A DNA stretch of 29,196 bases. Source: CAYZHV01 sp046541355. Lineage in GTDB: Bacteria > Spirochaetota > Spirochaetia > DSM-27196 > Alkalispirochaetaceae. A program made the position numbers and the translations under genes. The stretch lies in assembly GCA_046541355.1 (NCBI GenBank), contig JBKHDM010000035.1, positions 1-29,196 of the forward strand, in the 5' to 3' direction. Below, one piece after another: positions 1 to 7,339 of the stretch; the stretch's first letter is position 1; each line of letters starts with the position of its first letter. The notes beneath the pieces were generated by a model. That model had not been told where the DNA came from, searched no databases, and was given only the letters and a program-made list of their open reading frames with translations.

Positions 1-2
1 AT

Positions 3-116
3 CTTCCCGTCTGCCGCGGTCTCAACGCCCCGGGGGTGGTCCCGGAGTTTGGTCTATGGGGCTACCGGGCGCCGGGCAGCCGCGGCGTCGACACCCTCGC
101 CGCGCTGCGCCCCTGA
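3..116 (+). CDS. Possible 3' end of a gene entering from the left edge
   Basis: Reading from base 3, frame 3 stays open to a TGA at 114-116 and gives 37 residues ending in VDTLAALRP. Its codons are strongly G/C-ending, as in the other genes here, and the other two plus frames give Arg/Pro-rich junk. The gene would converge on the outer-membrane protein gene that ends at 146. Too little is visible to name a family, and no start is in the window. It could also be a chance open frame in GC-rich DNA. Confidence 0.4.
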   Translation, partial: LPVCRGLNAPGVVPEFGLWGYRAPGSRGVDTLAALRP

Positions 117-144
117 TTTACGCCCCTGATTTGCGCCCCTGTTT
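108..144. repeat. Three tandem copies of a 12-base unit
   Basis: The unit CGCCCCTGATTT occurs at 108-119 and 121-132, with a one-base-shorter copy (CGCCCCTGTTT) at 134-144. The copies are separated by single bases, so the period is 13. The array fills the gap between the stop of the possible left-edge gene (116) and the stop of the minus-strand barrel gene (146). It has no obvious hairpin, so it does not look like a terminator. It may simply be slippage-prone DNA between two convergent genes. Confidence 0.7.
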
Positions 145-145
145 C

Positions 146-1363
146 CTACCAGACGATTCCGAGGTTTACCCCCGCCATGGCGCTGTTTCCCTCGCTGTCA
201 AAAAAGAGCATCACCGGGACGTCGAGCTTTACCGGGCCGAGGTTTACGCCAACGCCCCCGGTGAGCCGGGGCCTCAACAACTGCGGGCCCTCCTCGGAGC
301 GGATGTTAAAGCTCGCCGAGCCCGGCTCTGTCGAGACCAGGCTGCCGGCCTCCTGAGAGGGGACAAAGTTCGCCTCCGCGTCCGCGCCGAGGGAGAGCTC
401 GGAGCTTCCGAACACGAGGTCCACTCCGGCTCCCAGATTGACGTCCACCAGCCATAGAATCCGGACCCCTGTCGAAGCCTCGAGAGGTATCGAATAGGTG
501 CGCGACTCGATCGCCGCTGTCAGGGTCGGGCTCACCTCGAGGGTGCCGAAGGGGTCCTCGGCGGTCAGGCCGGTCCCCGAGAGGTCGTCATCGGTAAAGC
601 CGAGGTCGCCGAACTCGATTGTGCCGAAGTCGGCGGTACTGAAGGCGTCCTCATCAACCTCGATGTCGATATCCGTCCGGTTCCGCTGAAAGAGGAGTCC
701 CGAGGAGAGGGTGAGTCCCCGCCACCGGAGAAAGCCGATCGGCAGCTGCCGGGTCCGTAAGAGCTGGTAGCTTGCCCCGCCGCCGACGCTCAGGGAGTTA
801 AAGGCGACCTCATCCGCCAGGGTGCCGTAGGGAATATCGAAGTAACCGACCTTGAGATAGACCCTCGTCCGGTCCACCCAGCGGCTGATATTGACACCGA
901 GTCCCGCCGTAAGAGGCTGCACACCCGCGCCGAGGTAAATGTCCCCCTCATCCTCGATGCTCTCTGCGGCGCTGGTGATGGTGTCAGGTTCGATCCCCGG
1001 GGCGGTGACGGCTGCCCCGGTGCCGAGGATAAAGGCAAAGGAGCGGTAATCGCTAAAGGCACGAGGGGTGCCGAGGTGCGAGGCGGTGGCGCCGGCGTTG
1101 GCAAAGCCCTCGCTCAGGAGGCCGAGCTCCGAAAAGCGCTGGACGTTCGGGTCGTTCTCGATTCGGGACTCGAAGTCTCCAACCGGACCGTCAGTGTCAC
1201 GCAGGACCTCATCGAAGGCTCTGGTGATATCGATCCCCGCGTTCTCGGCGGCAGTCTGCAGGTCCGCCTGAGGAATCACCCTCGGAACGGTGATTTCTAC
1301 ATCCACCGCCGAAAGCTGGGCGGAAACAGCTGTAAGGAGCGCAACAAGGTACCATCTTCTCAT
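146..1363 (-). CDS. Predicted outer-membrane beta-barrel protein
   Basis: This 405-residue protein starts at the ATG at 1363, which has a GGAGGG ribosome site about nine bases upstream; an in-frame GTG at 1387 lacks one. The N-terminus is a clear signal peptide (MRRWYLVALLTAVSAQLSA, cleavage near residue 20). About 120 soluble residues follow, some of them helical and acidic. The rest alternates polar and hydrophobic residues with many Gly/Thr/Tyr turns and pairs such as GVDL, GVGVNLG and AGVNLGIVW, as in transmembrane beta strands. The C-terminal residue is Trp, consistent with the aromatic C-terminal signal recognised by the BAM machinery. I do not recognise the exact family; it resembles the spirochaetal surface proteins of about 400 residues annotated as putative outer-membrane proteins. 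A function in adhesion or diffusion is possible, but nothing here shows it. Confidence 0.75.
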   Translation of the reverse strand: MRRWYLVALLTAVSAQLSAVDVEITVPRVIPQADLQTAAENAGIDITRAFDEVLRDTDGPVGDFESRIENDPNVQRFSELGLLSEGFANAGATASHLGTPRAFSDYRSFAFILGTGAAVTAPGIEPDTITSAAESIEDEGDIYLGAGVQPLTAGLGVNISRWVDRTRVYLKVGYFDIPYGTLADEVAFNSLSVGGGASYQLLRTRQLPIGFLRWRGLTLSSGLLFQRNRTDIDIEVDEDAFSTADFGTIEFGDLGFTDDDLSGTGLTAEDPFGTLEVSPTLTAAIESRTYSIPLEASTGVRILWLVDVNLGAGVDLVFGSSELSLGADAEANFVPSQEAGSLVSTEPGSASFNIRSEEGPQLLRPRLTGGVGVNLGPVKLDVPVMLFFDSEGNSAMAGVNLGIVW

Positions 1364-1518
1364 AACGCAAGGGCCCTCCGGAACCACGGTTCTTCTTGAT
1401 TACACGTCTACTCCAACAGTGTAGTGCATGGCGTCGCCGGTTGCAGGTCAAACTGCAGTTCCCCTCTTCCCAACAATCTACTTGACGTTGGTGTCTTCCC
1501 GGGGAAACATTACCGGTC
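1364..1518. promoter_or_regulatory. Divergent intergenic region with a small palindrome
   Basis: This 155-base gap separates the barrel gene (leftward) from the receiver-kinase gene (rightward), so both promoters should lie here. A perfect inverted repeat GAACC-AC-GGTTC lies at 1381-1392, just upstream of the barrel gene's ribosome site. A weaker pair, TTGCAG/CTGCAG, flanks GTCAAA near 1440-1457. A TTGACG hexamer at 1483-1488 could be a -35 box for the kinase, but no good -10 follows it. No terminator or small gene is seen. Confidence 0.35.
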
Positions 1519-2916
1519 ATGATAAAAGAGCTTTCGGTTGGGTCAGCTACCGTCCTCATCCTCGAAGACGAGCCGATCGCGAGGTTGCATCTCGCACAGC
1601 TACTCCGTCGACGGACCGACTTGCATATCGAGGCTCTCGGTTCGGGAGAGAAGGCGGTCGCCTTCGCCGAGCAGTCGAAGATCGATGTGCTTCTGGCGGA
1701 CATCGTTATGGAGGGGATCGACGGTATCGAGGCGGCGGCGCGTATACAGGCGCGGCAGGACACGGTGGTCATTTTTGTAACCGCCAGCACCGACCCTAAA
1801 ACCCGGGAGCGGGCGCAGAAGCTCAAGCCCTACGCGATCATGACCAAGCCGACAGAGATCGAGGAGCTCATCGCCCTGGTCGACGGAGCGCTCTCGGCGC
1901 GTCAATCTCCCGAGGAGGCGTATCTGCAGCCCGATTTTCTCCTCGACACCCTCTACGACACCGCGGCTATCGGCATGTGCGTTACCGACACCGAGGGCCG
2001 CTTCGTACGGGTTAATCGCGCATACTGCAACACCTACGGCTACTCCAGGGAGGAAATCCTCGGGGAGCCGTTCACGATGGTGCTTCCCGAGGAGGATCGG
2101 GAGTTTGCCGCAAGGATGCACGACGATTTTATCTCCGGGGCGGTAACCGAGATACCCGGGGACTGGCGGGTGAGAAAAAAGAGCGGAGAGATACGTAACA
2201 TCTTTGTCACCGCCGGCCGGATGATCGGCACCGACGGTAGACCTTACAAGATCACTACCGTCGCTGATGTGACCGAGCGAAAGCGGCACGAGGAGCACCT
2301 CACCTCTACCCTCGAAGAAAAGGAGATGCTCCTCAAGGAGGTCCATCACCGGGTCAAGAACAACCTCAACACCCTCTCATCCCTGCTCAACCTGCAGCTC
2401 GAGCAGTACCGGGACGAGGAGCGGATCACCTCGATACTCTCCACCAGCGTCAACCGGATCAAGACGATGAGCTCCATTTACGAGCGGCTCCACCAGTCCG
2501 GGGCAGCCACAAAGATAGATCTGGCGGAGTATCTCACCGCTCTGGCGAAGGATCTGATCGAGACGAGCACGATCTCTTCTTCGGTCTCCCTGGAGTCCGA
2601 CCTCGCCTCCGCCTCCGTGGACATCGACACCGCGATATCCGCCGGTCTGATCGTAAACGAGCTGGTCACAAACTGCCTCAAGCACGCCTTCTCAGGGGTT
2701 GAGGAGGCGGTGGTCTATCTCGCCTCCCGAGTGGAGGACGGCCGTTATCTCATCGACATCAGGGACACCGGCAAGGGTATACCGGCCGACTTCGATTCTC
2801 GTGTTTCCAACAGCCTCGGTTTCCAGCTTATGCACGCTGTGGTTGGTCAGAAGCGGGGGGGTGTGGAGATCCTCGACCGGGAACGAGCCCATGTTCAGGT
2901 AACCCTTCCCCTCTGA
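1519..2916 (+). CDS. Hybrid sensor kinase: receiver, PAS, HisKA_2, HATPase
   Basis: This is a 465-residue cytoplasmic signalling protein. Residues 10-125 form a receiver domain: acidic pair E16-D17, phospho-acceptor D61 (LLADIVME), T88 and K110 (MTKP). A PAS domain follows (about 140-255, ending in the VTERKRHEE linker). Next is a HisKA_2 dimerisation/phospho-acceptor helix with VHHRVKNN, where H277 fits the HRxxN position. A GHKL ATPase domain has the N box at NELVTNCLKHA (380-390) and the G1 box at DTGKGIP. It has no transmembrane segment, so the PAS domain probably senses a cytosolic or diffusible cue. The receiver sits at the N-terminus, so another kinase may control this one. No output gene is adjacent except the divergent barrel protein. 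A terminator follows directly. Confidence 0.92.
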   Translation: MIKELSVGSATVLILEDEPIARLHLAQLLRRRTDLHIEALGSGEKAVAFAEQSKIDVLLADIVMEGIDGIEAAARIQARQDTVVIFVTASTDPKTRERAQKLKPYAIMTKPTEIEELIALVDGALSARQSPEEAYLQPDFLLDTLYDTAAIGMCVTDTEGRFVRVNRAYCNTYGYSREEILGEPFTMVLPEEDREFAARMHDDFISGAVTEIPGDWRVRKKSGEIRNIFVTAGRMIGTDGRPYKITTVADVTERKRHEEHLTSTLEEKEMLLKEVHHRVKNNLNTLSSLLNLQLEQYRDEERITSILSTSVNRIKTMSSIYERLHQSGAATKIDLAEYLTALAKDLIETSTISSSVSLESDLASASVDIDTAISAGLIVNELVTNCLKHAFSGVEEAVVYLASRVEDGRYLIDIRDTGKGIPADFDSRVSNSLGFQLMHAVVGQKRGGVEILDRERAHVQVTLPL

Positions 2917-2917
2917 C

Positions 2918-2939
2918 GGCGCCGGCCCGCGCCCTTTTT
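2918..2939 (+). terminator. Rho-independent terminator after the hybrid kinase
   Basis: A GGCGC / GCGCC stem with a six-base loop begins two bases after the kinase stop codon and is followed by CTTTTT. Its position and shape fit an intrinsic terminator that separates the kinase from the dha operon. Confidence 0.75.
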
Positions 2940-2985
2940 GATCGGTACAATAGTCCACGCTACCTGAACCCTTGTAATGTTTTGC

Positions 2986-3014
2986 TTGCGCTGCAGCCGG
3001 TTCCGGCGTACCAT
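2986..3014 (+). promoter_or_regulatory. Candidate promoter and operator for the dha operon
   Basis: TTGCGC (2986-2991) and TACCAT (3009-3014) are separated by 17 bases and lie about 40 bases upstream of the dhaK start. The match to sigma-70 hexamers is only moderate. Inside the spacer is the inverted repeat GCCGG-TT-CCGGC (2996-3007), which could be an operator. The dhaK ribosome site is GAGGTGG, just upstream of 3055. No dhaR or dhaS regulator gene is adjacent. Confidence 0.3.
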
Positions 3015-3054
3015 GGAACATAACAAATCTGTAACTCTTCAGAGGTGGTGAAGT

Positions 3055-4053
3055 ATGAAAAAGCTCATTAACACGCCGGACGACGTAGTTGTCGAGGCGC
3101 TCAAGGGGATGGAGGCTGCGCACCCGGACCTCCTCAAAGTTCACTATGACCCGAACTTCGTGACCCGGGCGGACGCGCCGGTCAAGGAGAAGGTCGCCAT
3201 CGTTTCAGGCGGTGGTAGCGGTCATGAGCCTCTCCACGGCGGATTTGTCGGAAAGGGCATGCTCGACGCTGCCTGTCCCGGTGAGGTGTTCACATCTCCC
3301 ACCCCTGACCAGATGGAAGAGGCGACCAAAGCGGTATCCGGAGGAAAGGGTGTTCTCCATATCGTCAAGAACTACTCCGGGGACGTCATGAACTTCGAAA
3401 TGGCCGCGGATATCTGCCAGGGCGAGGGTATCGAGGTCTCGGCGGTAGTCATCGATGACGACGTGGCGGTAAAGGATAGTCTCTACACCGAGGGACGTCG
3501 CGGCGTCGGTGCTACCGTCTTTGCCGAAAAACTCTGCGGGGCCGCCGCCGAGCAGGGGATGAGCCTGAAAGAGGTGACCGACGTGGCCAACTGGGTCAAG
3601 GAAAACGGTCGCTCCATGGGCATGGCCCTGACAAGCTGTACCGTACCCTCCGCGGGAAAGCCGACCTTCGACCTCGGCGCCGACGAGATAGAGGTCGGTA
3701 TCGGGATCCATGGGGAGCCGGGCCGGGAGCGGATGAAGCTCAAGAGTGCCAAGCAGATCGTCGAGATGATGGCCGAAGCTGTGGTCTCGGACATACCGTT
3801 CAAAAGCGGTGACGAGGTTATCGTCATGGTCAACGGGATGGGTGGCACGCCGTTGATCGAGCTCTACCTCCTGTACAACGAACTGGCGCAGTTCGCAAAG
3901 GGGAAGGGACTGAAGCTCTCGAGAAACCTGGTAGGAAACTACATCACCTCCCTCGAAATGCAGGGTTTTTCGATCACGATGATGAAGGCGAACGACCAGA
4001 TGCTCAAGCTCTGGGACGCTCCTGTGCTGACCCCTGCCCTCAAGTGGGGATGA
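3055..4053 (+). CDS. dhaK: Dihydroxyacetone kinase, substrate-binding subunit DhaK
   Basis: DhaK binds dihydroxyacetone covalently as a hemiaminal on a histidine and receives phosphate from DhaL-ADP, giving dihydroxyacetone phosphate for glycolysis. The 332 residues match the usual PTS-type DhaK length. The family signature SGGGSGHEPLHGG is at 51-63, and the substrate-binding histidine is H219 in GIGIHGEPG, at the position of H218-H220 in known DhaK proteins. The ribosome site GAGGTGG precedes the ATG at a good distance. It is the first gene of dhaK-dhaL-dhaM, with dhaL starting only seven bases after its stop. The protein is cytoplasmic, and I see no defect. Confidence 0.97.
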   Translation: MKKLINTPDDVVVEALKGMEAAHPDLLKVHYDPNFVTRADAPVKEKVAIVSGGGSGHEPLHGGFVGKGMLDAACPGEVFTSPTPDQMEEATKAVSGGKGVLHIVKNYSGDVMNFEMAADICQGEGIEVSAVVIDDDVAVKDSLYTEGRRGVGATVFAEKLCGAAAEQGMSLKEVTDVANWVKENGRSMGMALTSCTVPSAGKPTFDLGADEIEVGIGIHGEPGRERMKLKSAKQIVEMMAEAVVSDIPFKSGDEVIVMVNGMGGTPLIELYLLYNELAQFAKGKGLKLSRNLVGNYITSLEMQGFSITMMKANDQMLKLWDAPVLTPALKWG

Positions 4054-4060
4054 TCCGCGG

Positions 4061-4681
4061 ATGGTGACACTCGACGATCTGCTCACCTGGCTCAAGACCC
4101 TTCGTACCCGTTTTGAGCAGAACAAGGAGTACCTGACGGAGCTGGACTCCGCCATCGGGGATGCGGACCACGGTATCAACATGAACCGCGGTTTCCAGGC
4201 AGCCGTGGCGGACCTCGAGGACAAGCCGCCGAGTGACATCGCCGGAGCCCTCAAACAGGTATCGATGATGCTCATCAAGAAAGTCGGGGGCGCCTCAGGC
4301 CCGCTGTACGGCACCTTCTTCCTCAAGGCGAGCGCGGCTGTCTCCGGTAAGGAGAGTCTCGACGCACAGGCGCTTCTGGCGATGTTCAGCGCCGGGGTCG
4401 AGGGGCTGCAGCAGCGCGGCAAGGCTGAGCAGGGGGACAAAACGATGCTCGATGCGTGGTTCCCGGCTCTCGAGGCGATGGAGTCTGCCGGGGAGGAGGG
4501 TATCCAGGCGATGCTCGAGGCGGGGGCCGCCGCGGCCGAAGGCGGCATGAAGGCGACGATTCCCCTGGTCGCCCGCAAAGGGCGGGCGAGCTACCTCGGT
4601 GAGCGTAGCAAGGATCATCAGGACCCCGGGGCGACCTCAACGTACCTGCTCCTTCAGGCGGCCGCGGAAACCTGGAGTTAA
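4061..4681 (+). CDS. dhaL: Dihydroxyacetone kinase, ADP-binding subunit DhaL
   Basis: DhaL holds a tightly bound ADP that acts as a cofactor. DhaM rephosphorylates it to ATP, and the phosphate then passes to dihydroxyacetone on DhaK. The 206 residues are typical. The metal/nucleotide-binding Asp cluster is visible as IGDADHG near residues 30-36, and further family blocks include GGASGPLYGTFF and the C-terminal GRASYLGERSKDHQDPGA. The gene follows dhaK by seven bases and is almost certainly cotranscribed. A strong hairpin lies between it and dhaM. Confidence 0.97.
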   Translation: MVTLDDLLTWLKTLRTRFEQNKEYLTELDSAIGDADHGINMNRGFQAAVADLEDKPPSDIAGALKQVSMMLIKKVGGASGPLYGTFFLKASAAVSGKESLDAQALLAMFSAGVEGLQQRGKAEQGDKTMLDAWFPALEAMESAGEEGIQAMLEAGAAAAEGGMKATIPLVARKGRASYLGERSKDHQDPGATSTYLLLQAAAETWS

Positions 4682-4694
4682 GCTGATCCCGCAG

Positions 4695-4716
4695 CTCCGG
4701 TCCTTCGGGGCCGGAG
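4695..4716 (+). promoter_or_regulatory. Stable UUCG-capped hairpin between dhaL and dhaM
   Basis: CTCCGGTCC and GGGCCGGAG pair over nine positions (one G-U) around a TTCG tetraloop. The hairpin starts 14 bases after the dhaL stop and ends 35 bases before the dhaM start. No T-run follows, so it is unlikely to terminate fully. It may set the ratio of DhaKL to DhaM by partial termination or mRNA processing. Confidence 0.6.
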
Positions 4717-4751
4717 TCTCTACCATAGTTCTGTGAGAAATAAGGTGTGTC

Positions 4752-7274
4752 ATGGTTGGTCTTGTTCTGGTTTCCCACAGTCACACCCTCGCGGTTGCCG
4801 CAAAGGAACTCGCCGTCGGTGTAAACGAGGGTGCCTCCCTCCCGATAGCCGCCTGCGGCGGTGTTGGGGAGAACCACGAGGAGTTCGGCACCGACGCGAC
4901 GGAGATCCTCGAGGCTCTCGAATCGGTCGCGTCTCCCGAGGGCGTGGTTCTACTCATGGATCTCGGCAGCGCAGTTCTCAGTGCCGAAATGGCGCTCGAA
5001 CTCTTTGAACAGGAGATCCCGGTTCGCCTCTGTCCCGCCCCGCTGGTGGAGGGGGCGGTAGCCGCGGCGGTCCAGATCTCAATGGAGGCGGATCTCGAAA
5101 CGGTCTGCCGGGAGGCGCTCGCCGCCCTCGACCCGAAACAGGAGCAGATCGCCCCCGCCTCCGGCGCAGATGGAGCCGCCCCGGAGGGTGAGGGCGAAGG
5201 CCCGGGTCAGGTCGGCTCCGTCGACGCCTCCACTCCCATGGTCGAGCGGCGTTTTACGATCCGCACGCCCCACGGCCTCCACGCCCGACCGGCGGCACAG
5301 TTTGTCCGAGCCGTCGGCGCGGCGGGGGTTGCCGCTGAGGCGGCTCACGGTGATCGGCCGGAGCGCTGGGTAAACGCGAGGAGTCTGAACAAGGTCGCGA
5401 CCCTCCAGGTGCGCTCGGGGGAGGATGTGGTGGTACGCGCCCCTGCGGGAGGGGCGGCGGATGAGCTTTTCAGGCAGCTCACCGTGCTCGTTGCCCGGAA
5501 CTTCGGAGAGTCTCCAGCCGCCCCGGAGGCCGACCTCCCTCCGCAAGAGTCGGCTCAGTCGGGGGAGGAGCTTATTTCCCTCTCTCCGGGAGTTGTGGTG
5601 GCTCCGGTCTTTATCCTGGGGCGGGAGCTTCCCGAGATCCCCTCGACAACCGTCGACGACCCGGAGGCAGAGGCGCGGAGGCTGACCGAGGCGATCTCCA
5701 CGGCTGCACAACAGATCGAGAGCGCCCGCCGGGAGACGATAGCCCGGGGTGCGGCGTCGGAAGCGGAGATCTTCGACGCCCACATCCTCATCCTCGAGGA
5801 CCCTGAGTTTCTCTCGGAGACGCAATCGCGCATCCGGACCAAGAAGCTCAACGCCCTCGCCGCGGTGGATGAGGTGAGCAGGGAGAGCGCCGACGCCTAC
5901 CGAGCCCTCGAGGACCCCTACATGCGCGGGAGAGCCTCGGATGTGGAGGAGGTGGCGAGGCGGCTGCTGCTCACCCTCGCAGGCGGTGATGCCCCCCGGG
6001 CGACCCGCCCCGAGAAACCTTCCATTATTGTTGCCGAAGAGCTCGGACCCGCCGAGACGATCTCCCTTCCCCCGGATCTCGTCGCTGGTTTTCTCACCCG
6101 TCGGGGGGACCGCACCTCCCACGCGGCGATCCTCGCCCGTGCCCTCGGTGTTCCCGCGGTTACCGGATACCGGCAGGTCGAGGAGCTGAAAGAGGGGATG
6201 ATTGTCGCCCTCGACGCCGGGGCTCCCGAGGTGATTGTGGACCCCGATGCGGGTGAGCGCCGGCGCATGGAGGCGGCGGAGCGGCAATGGCGGGATGAGC
6301 GGGAGCGGGAGCGGCGTGAGGCGGCGCAGGGAGGGGCGACCAAAGATGGTAAACCCGTGCCGGTATACGCGAATATCGGAGGCCCCGGGGAGATGCGGGG
6401 GGCGTTGGATAACGGCGCCGAGGGGGTGGGGCTCTTCAGAACAGAGTTTCTCTTTCTTGGACGACCCGAGGCGCCTACTGAGGATGAGCAGGAGGAGATC
6501 TTCCGGCAGGTTCTCGAGGGTGGCGACGGGCGGCCTGTCATACTGAGACTCCTGGACATCGGGGGGGATAAGCAGATTTCCTACCTCGCCCTACCCCGGG
6601 AGGAAAACCCGTTTCTCGGTGTCCGGGGGGTACGTCTCTACCCGTCGATTTCCCGGGTCTACGAGTCCCATCTCCGGGCGGTTCTTCGCGCGGGAGCCTC
6701 CGGGGATCTGAGAGTGATGATTCCGATGGTAACTACGCCCGCGGAGGTGGAGGAGGTGCGCTCTGATCTACTCGAGGCACACCGCCGGTTGAGAGGCGAG
6801 GATAGAGCCCACATCCCGACGCCCCAGGTGGGTGTGATGATCGAGACCCCCGCAGCGGTGGAGCTCGCCTCGGAGCTTGGGGAGGTGAGTGATTTTTTCA
6901 GCCTCGGGACCAACGATCTCACCCAGTACATCATGGCGGCGGATCGGGGGAACCAGGGTGTGGCAAAGCTCCAGGACGGCCTCAACCCGGCGGTCCTGCG
7001 GGCAATCAGCAGGGTCACCGGGGCGGCGGCGGCGGCAGGGATCCCCTGCGGCGTCTGCGGCGAGCTTGCGGCGGACCCCGAGGGCGCGATGATTCTCACC
7101 GGCCTCGGGGCGAGTTCCCTCAGTTGCTCCCCCTCGGCGATCCCAGGTATCAAAAAAACCCTCCGGCGCTTTACCTCCAACGAGCTTCGCCTCCTCGCCC
7201 AACGGTGCCTCGAAGAACGAGACGGCACCGCCGTTCGGCAGCGCTGCGCCAACCTGCTCGAAGGAGCAGGCTGA
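4752..7274 (+). CDS. dhaM: DhaM-HPr-Enzyme I fusion (complete PTS relay)
   Basis: This 840-residue cytoplasmic phosphotransferase regenerates ATP on DhaL using PEP. Residues 1-130 are the EIIA-mannose-like DhaM domain, with active H9 in VSHSHTLA and the typical LMDLGSAVLSAE at 68-79. A Pro/Gly/Glu-rich linker leads to HPr (about 164-252), with H177 in PHGLHARP and a Ser at the HPr-Ser46 position (S211). From about 275 to the end is Enzyme I: phospho-histidine H457 in RTSHAAILAR, the PEP-barrel motifs FRTEFLF and FSLGTNDLTQY, and catalytic C769 in CGVCGE. E. coli DhaM carries only a truncated Enzyme I and needs separate PtsI and HPr. Here the PEP-binding C-terminal domain is complete, so the protein should run the whole relay by itself. 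The ribosome site is AAGGTG before the ATG. Confidence 0.95.
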   Translation: MVGLVLVSHSHTLAVAAKELAVGVNEGASLPIAACGGVGENHEEFGTDATEILEALESVASPEGVVLLMDLGSAVLSAEMALELFEQEIPVRLCPAPLVEGAVAAAVQISMEADLETVCREALAALDPKQEQIAPASGADGAAPEGEGEGPGQVGSVDASTPMVERRFTIRTPHGLHARPAAQFVRAVGAAGVAAEAAHGDRPERWVNARSLNKVATLQVRSGEDVVVRAPAGGAADELFRQLTVLVARNFGESPAAPEADLPPQESAQSGEELISLSPGVVVAPVFILGRELPEIPSTTVDDPEAEARRLTEAISTAAQQIESARRETIARGAASEAEIFDAHILILEDPEFLSETQSRIRTKKLNALAAVDEVSRESADAYRALEDPYMRGRASDVEEVARRLLLTLAGGDAPRATRPEKPSIIVAEELGPAETISLPPDLVAGFLTRRGDRTSHAAILARALGVPAVTGYRQVEELKEGMIVALDAGAPEVIVDPDAGERRRMEAAERQWRDERERERREAAQGGATKDGKPVPVYANIGGPGEMRGALDNGAEGVGLFRTEFLFLGRPEAPTEDEQEEIFRQVLEGGDGRPVILRLLDIGGDKQISYLALPREENPFLGVRGVRLYPSISRVYESHLRAVLRAGASGDLRVMIPMVTTPAEVEEVRSDLLEAHRRLRGEDRAHIPTPQVGVMIETPAAVELASELGEVSDFFSLGTNDLTQYIMAADRGNQGVAKLQDGLNPAVLRAISRVTGAAAAAGIPCGVCGELAADPEGAMILTGLGASSLSCSPSAIPGIKKTLRRFTSNELRLLAQRCLEERDGTAVRQRCANLLEGAG

Positions 7275-7275
7275 C

Positions 7276-7320
7276 GCGCTCCCCGGGCTCTTTCCGGCGC
7301 CTGCCTCTCCCCGGGGGCGC
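7276..7320. terminator. Inverted repeat between convergent genes
   Basis: GCGC-T-CCCCGGG (7276-7287) can pair with CCCGGGG-GCGC (7310-7320) with one bulged base, around a 22-base loop. It fills the 65-base gap between the end of the dhaM fusion (plus) and the end of the chimeric gene (minus), where a two-way terminator would be expected. The T-tracts are poor (CTCTTTC on the plus side), so the termination role is uncertain. Confidence 0.4.
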
Positions 7321-7339
7321 GCTCTTTCGGGGGAGGGGA

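Noticed and set aside
1209..1826. Cys-containing minus-strand frame overlapping the divergent promoter region
   Set aside because: It overlaps the start of the barrel gene in another frame and the start of the hybrid kinase on the other strand; Cys/Arg/Ser-rich noise.
3205..4578. Minus-strand open frame of 457 codons across dhaK and dhaL
   Set aside because: It is antisense to two well-supported enzymes and shows no family resemblance.
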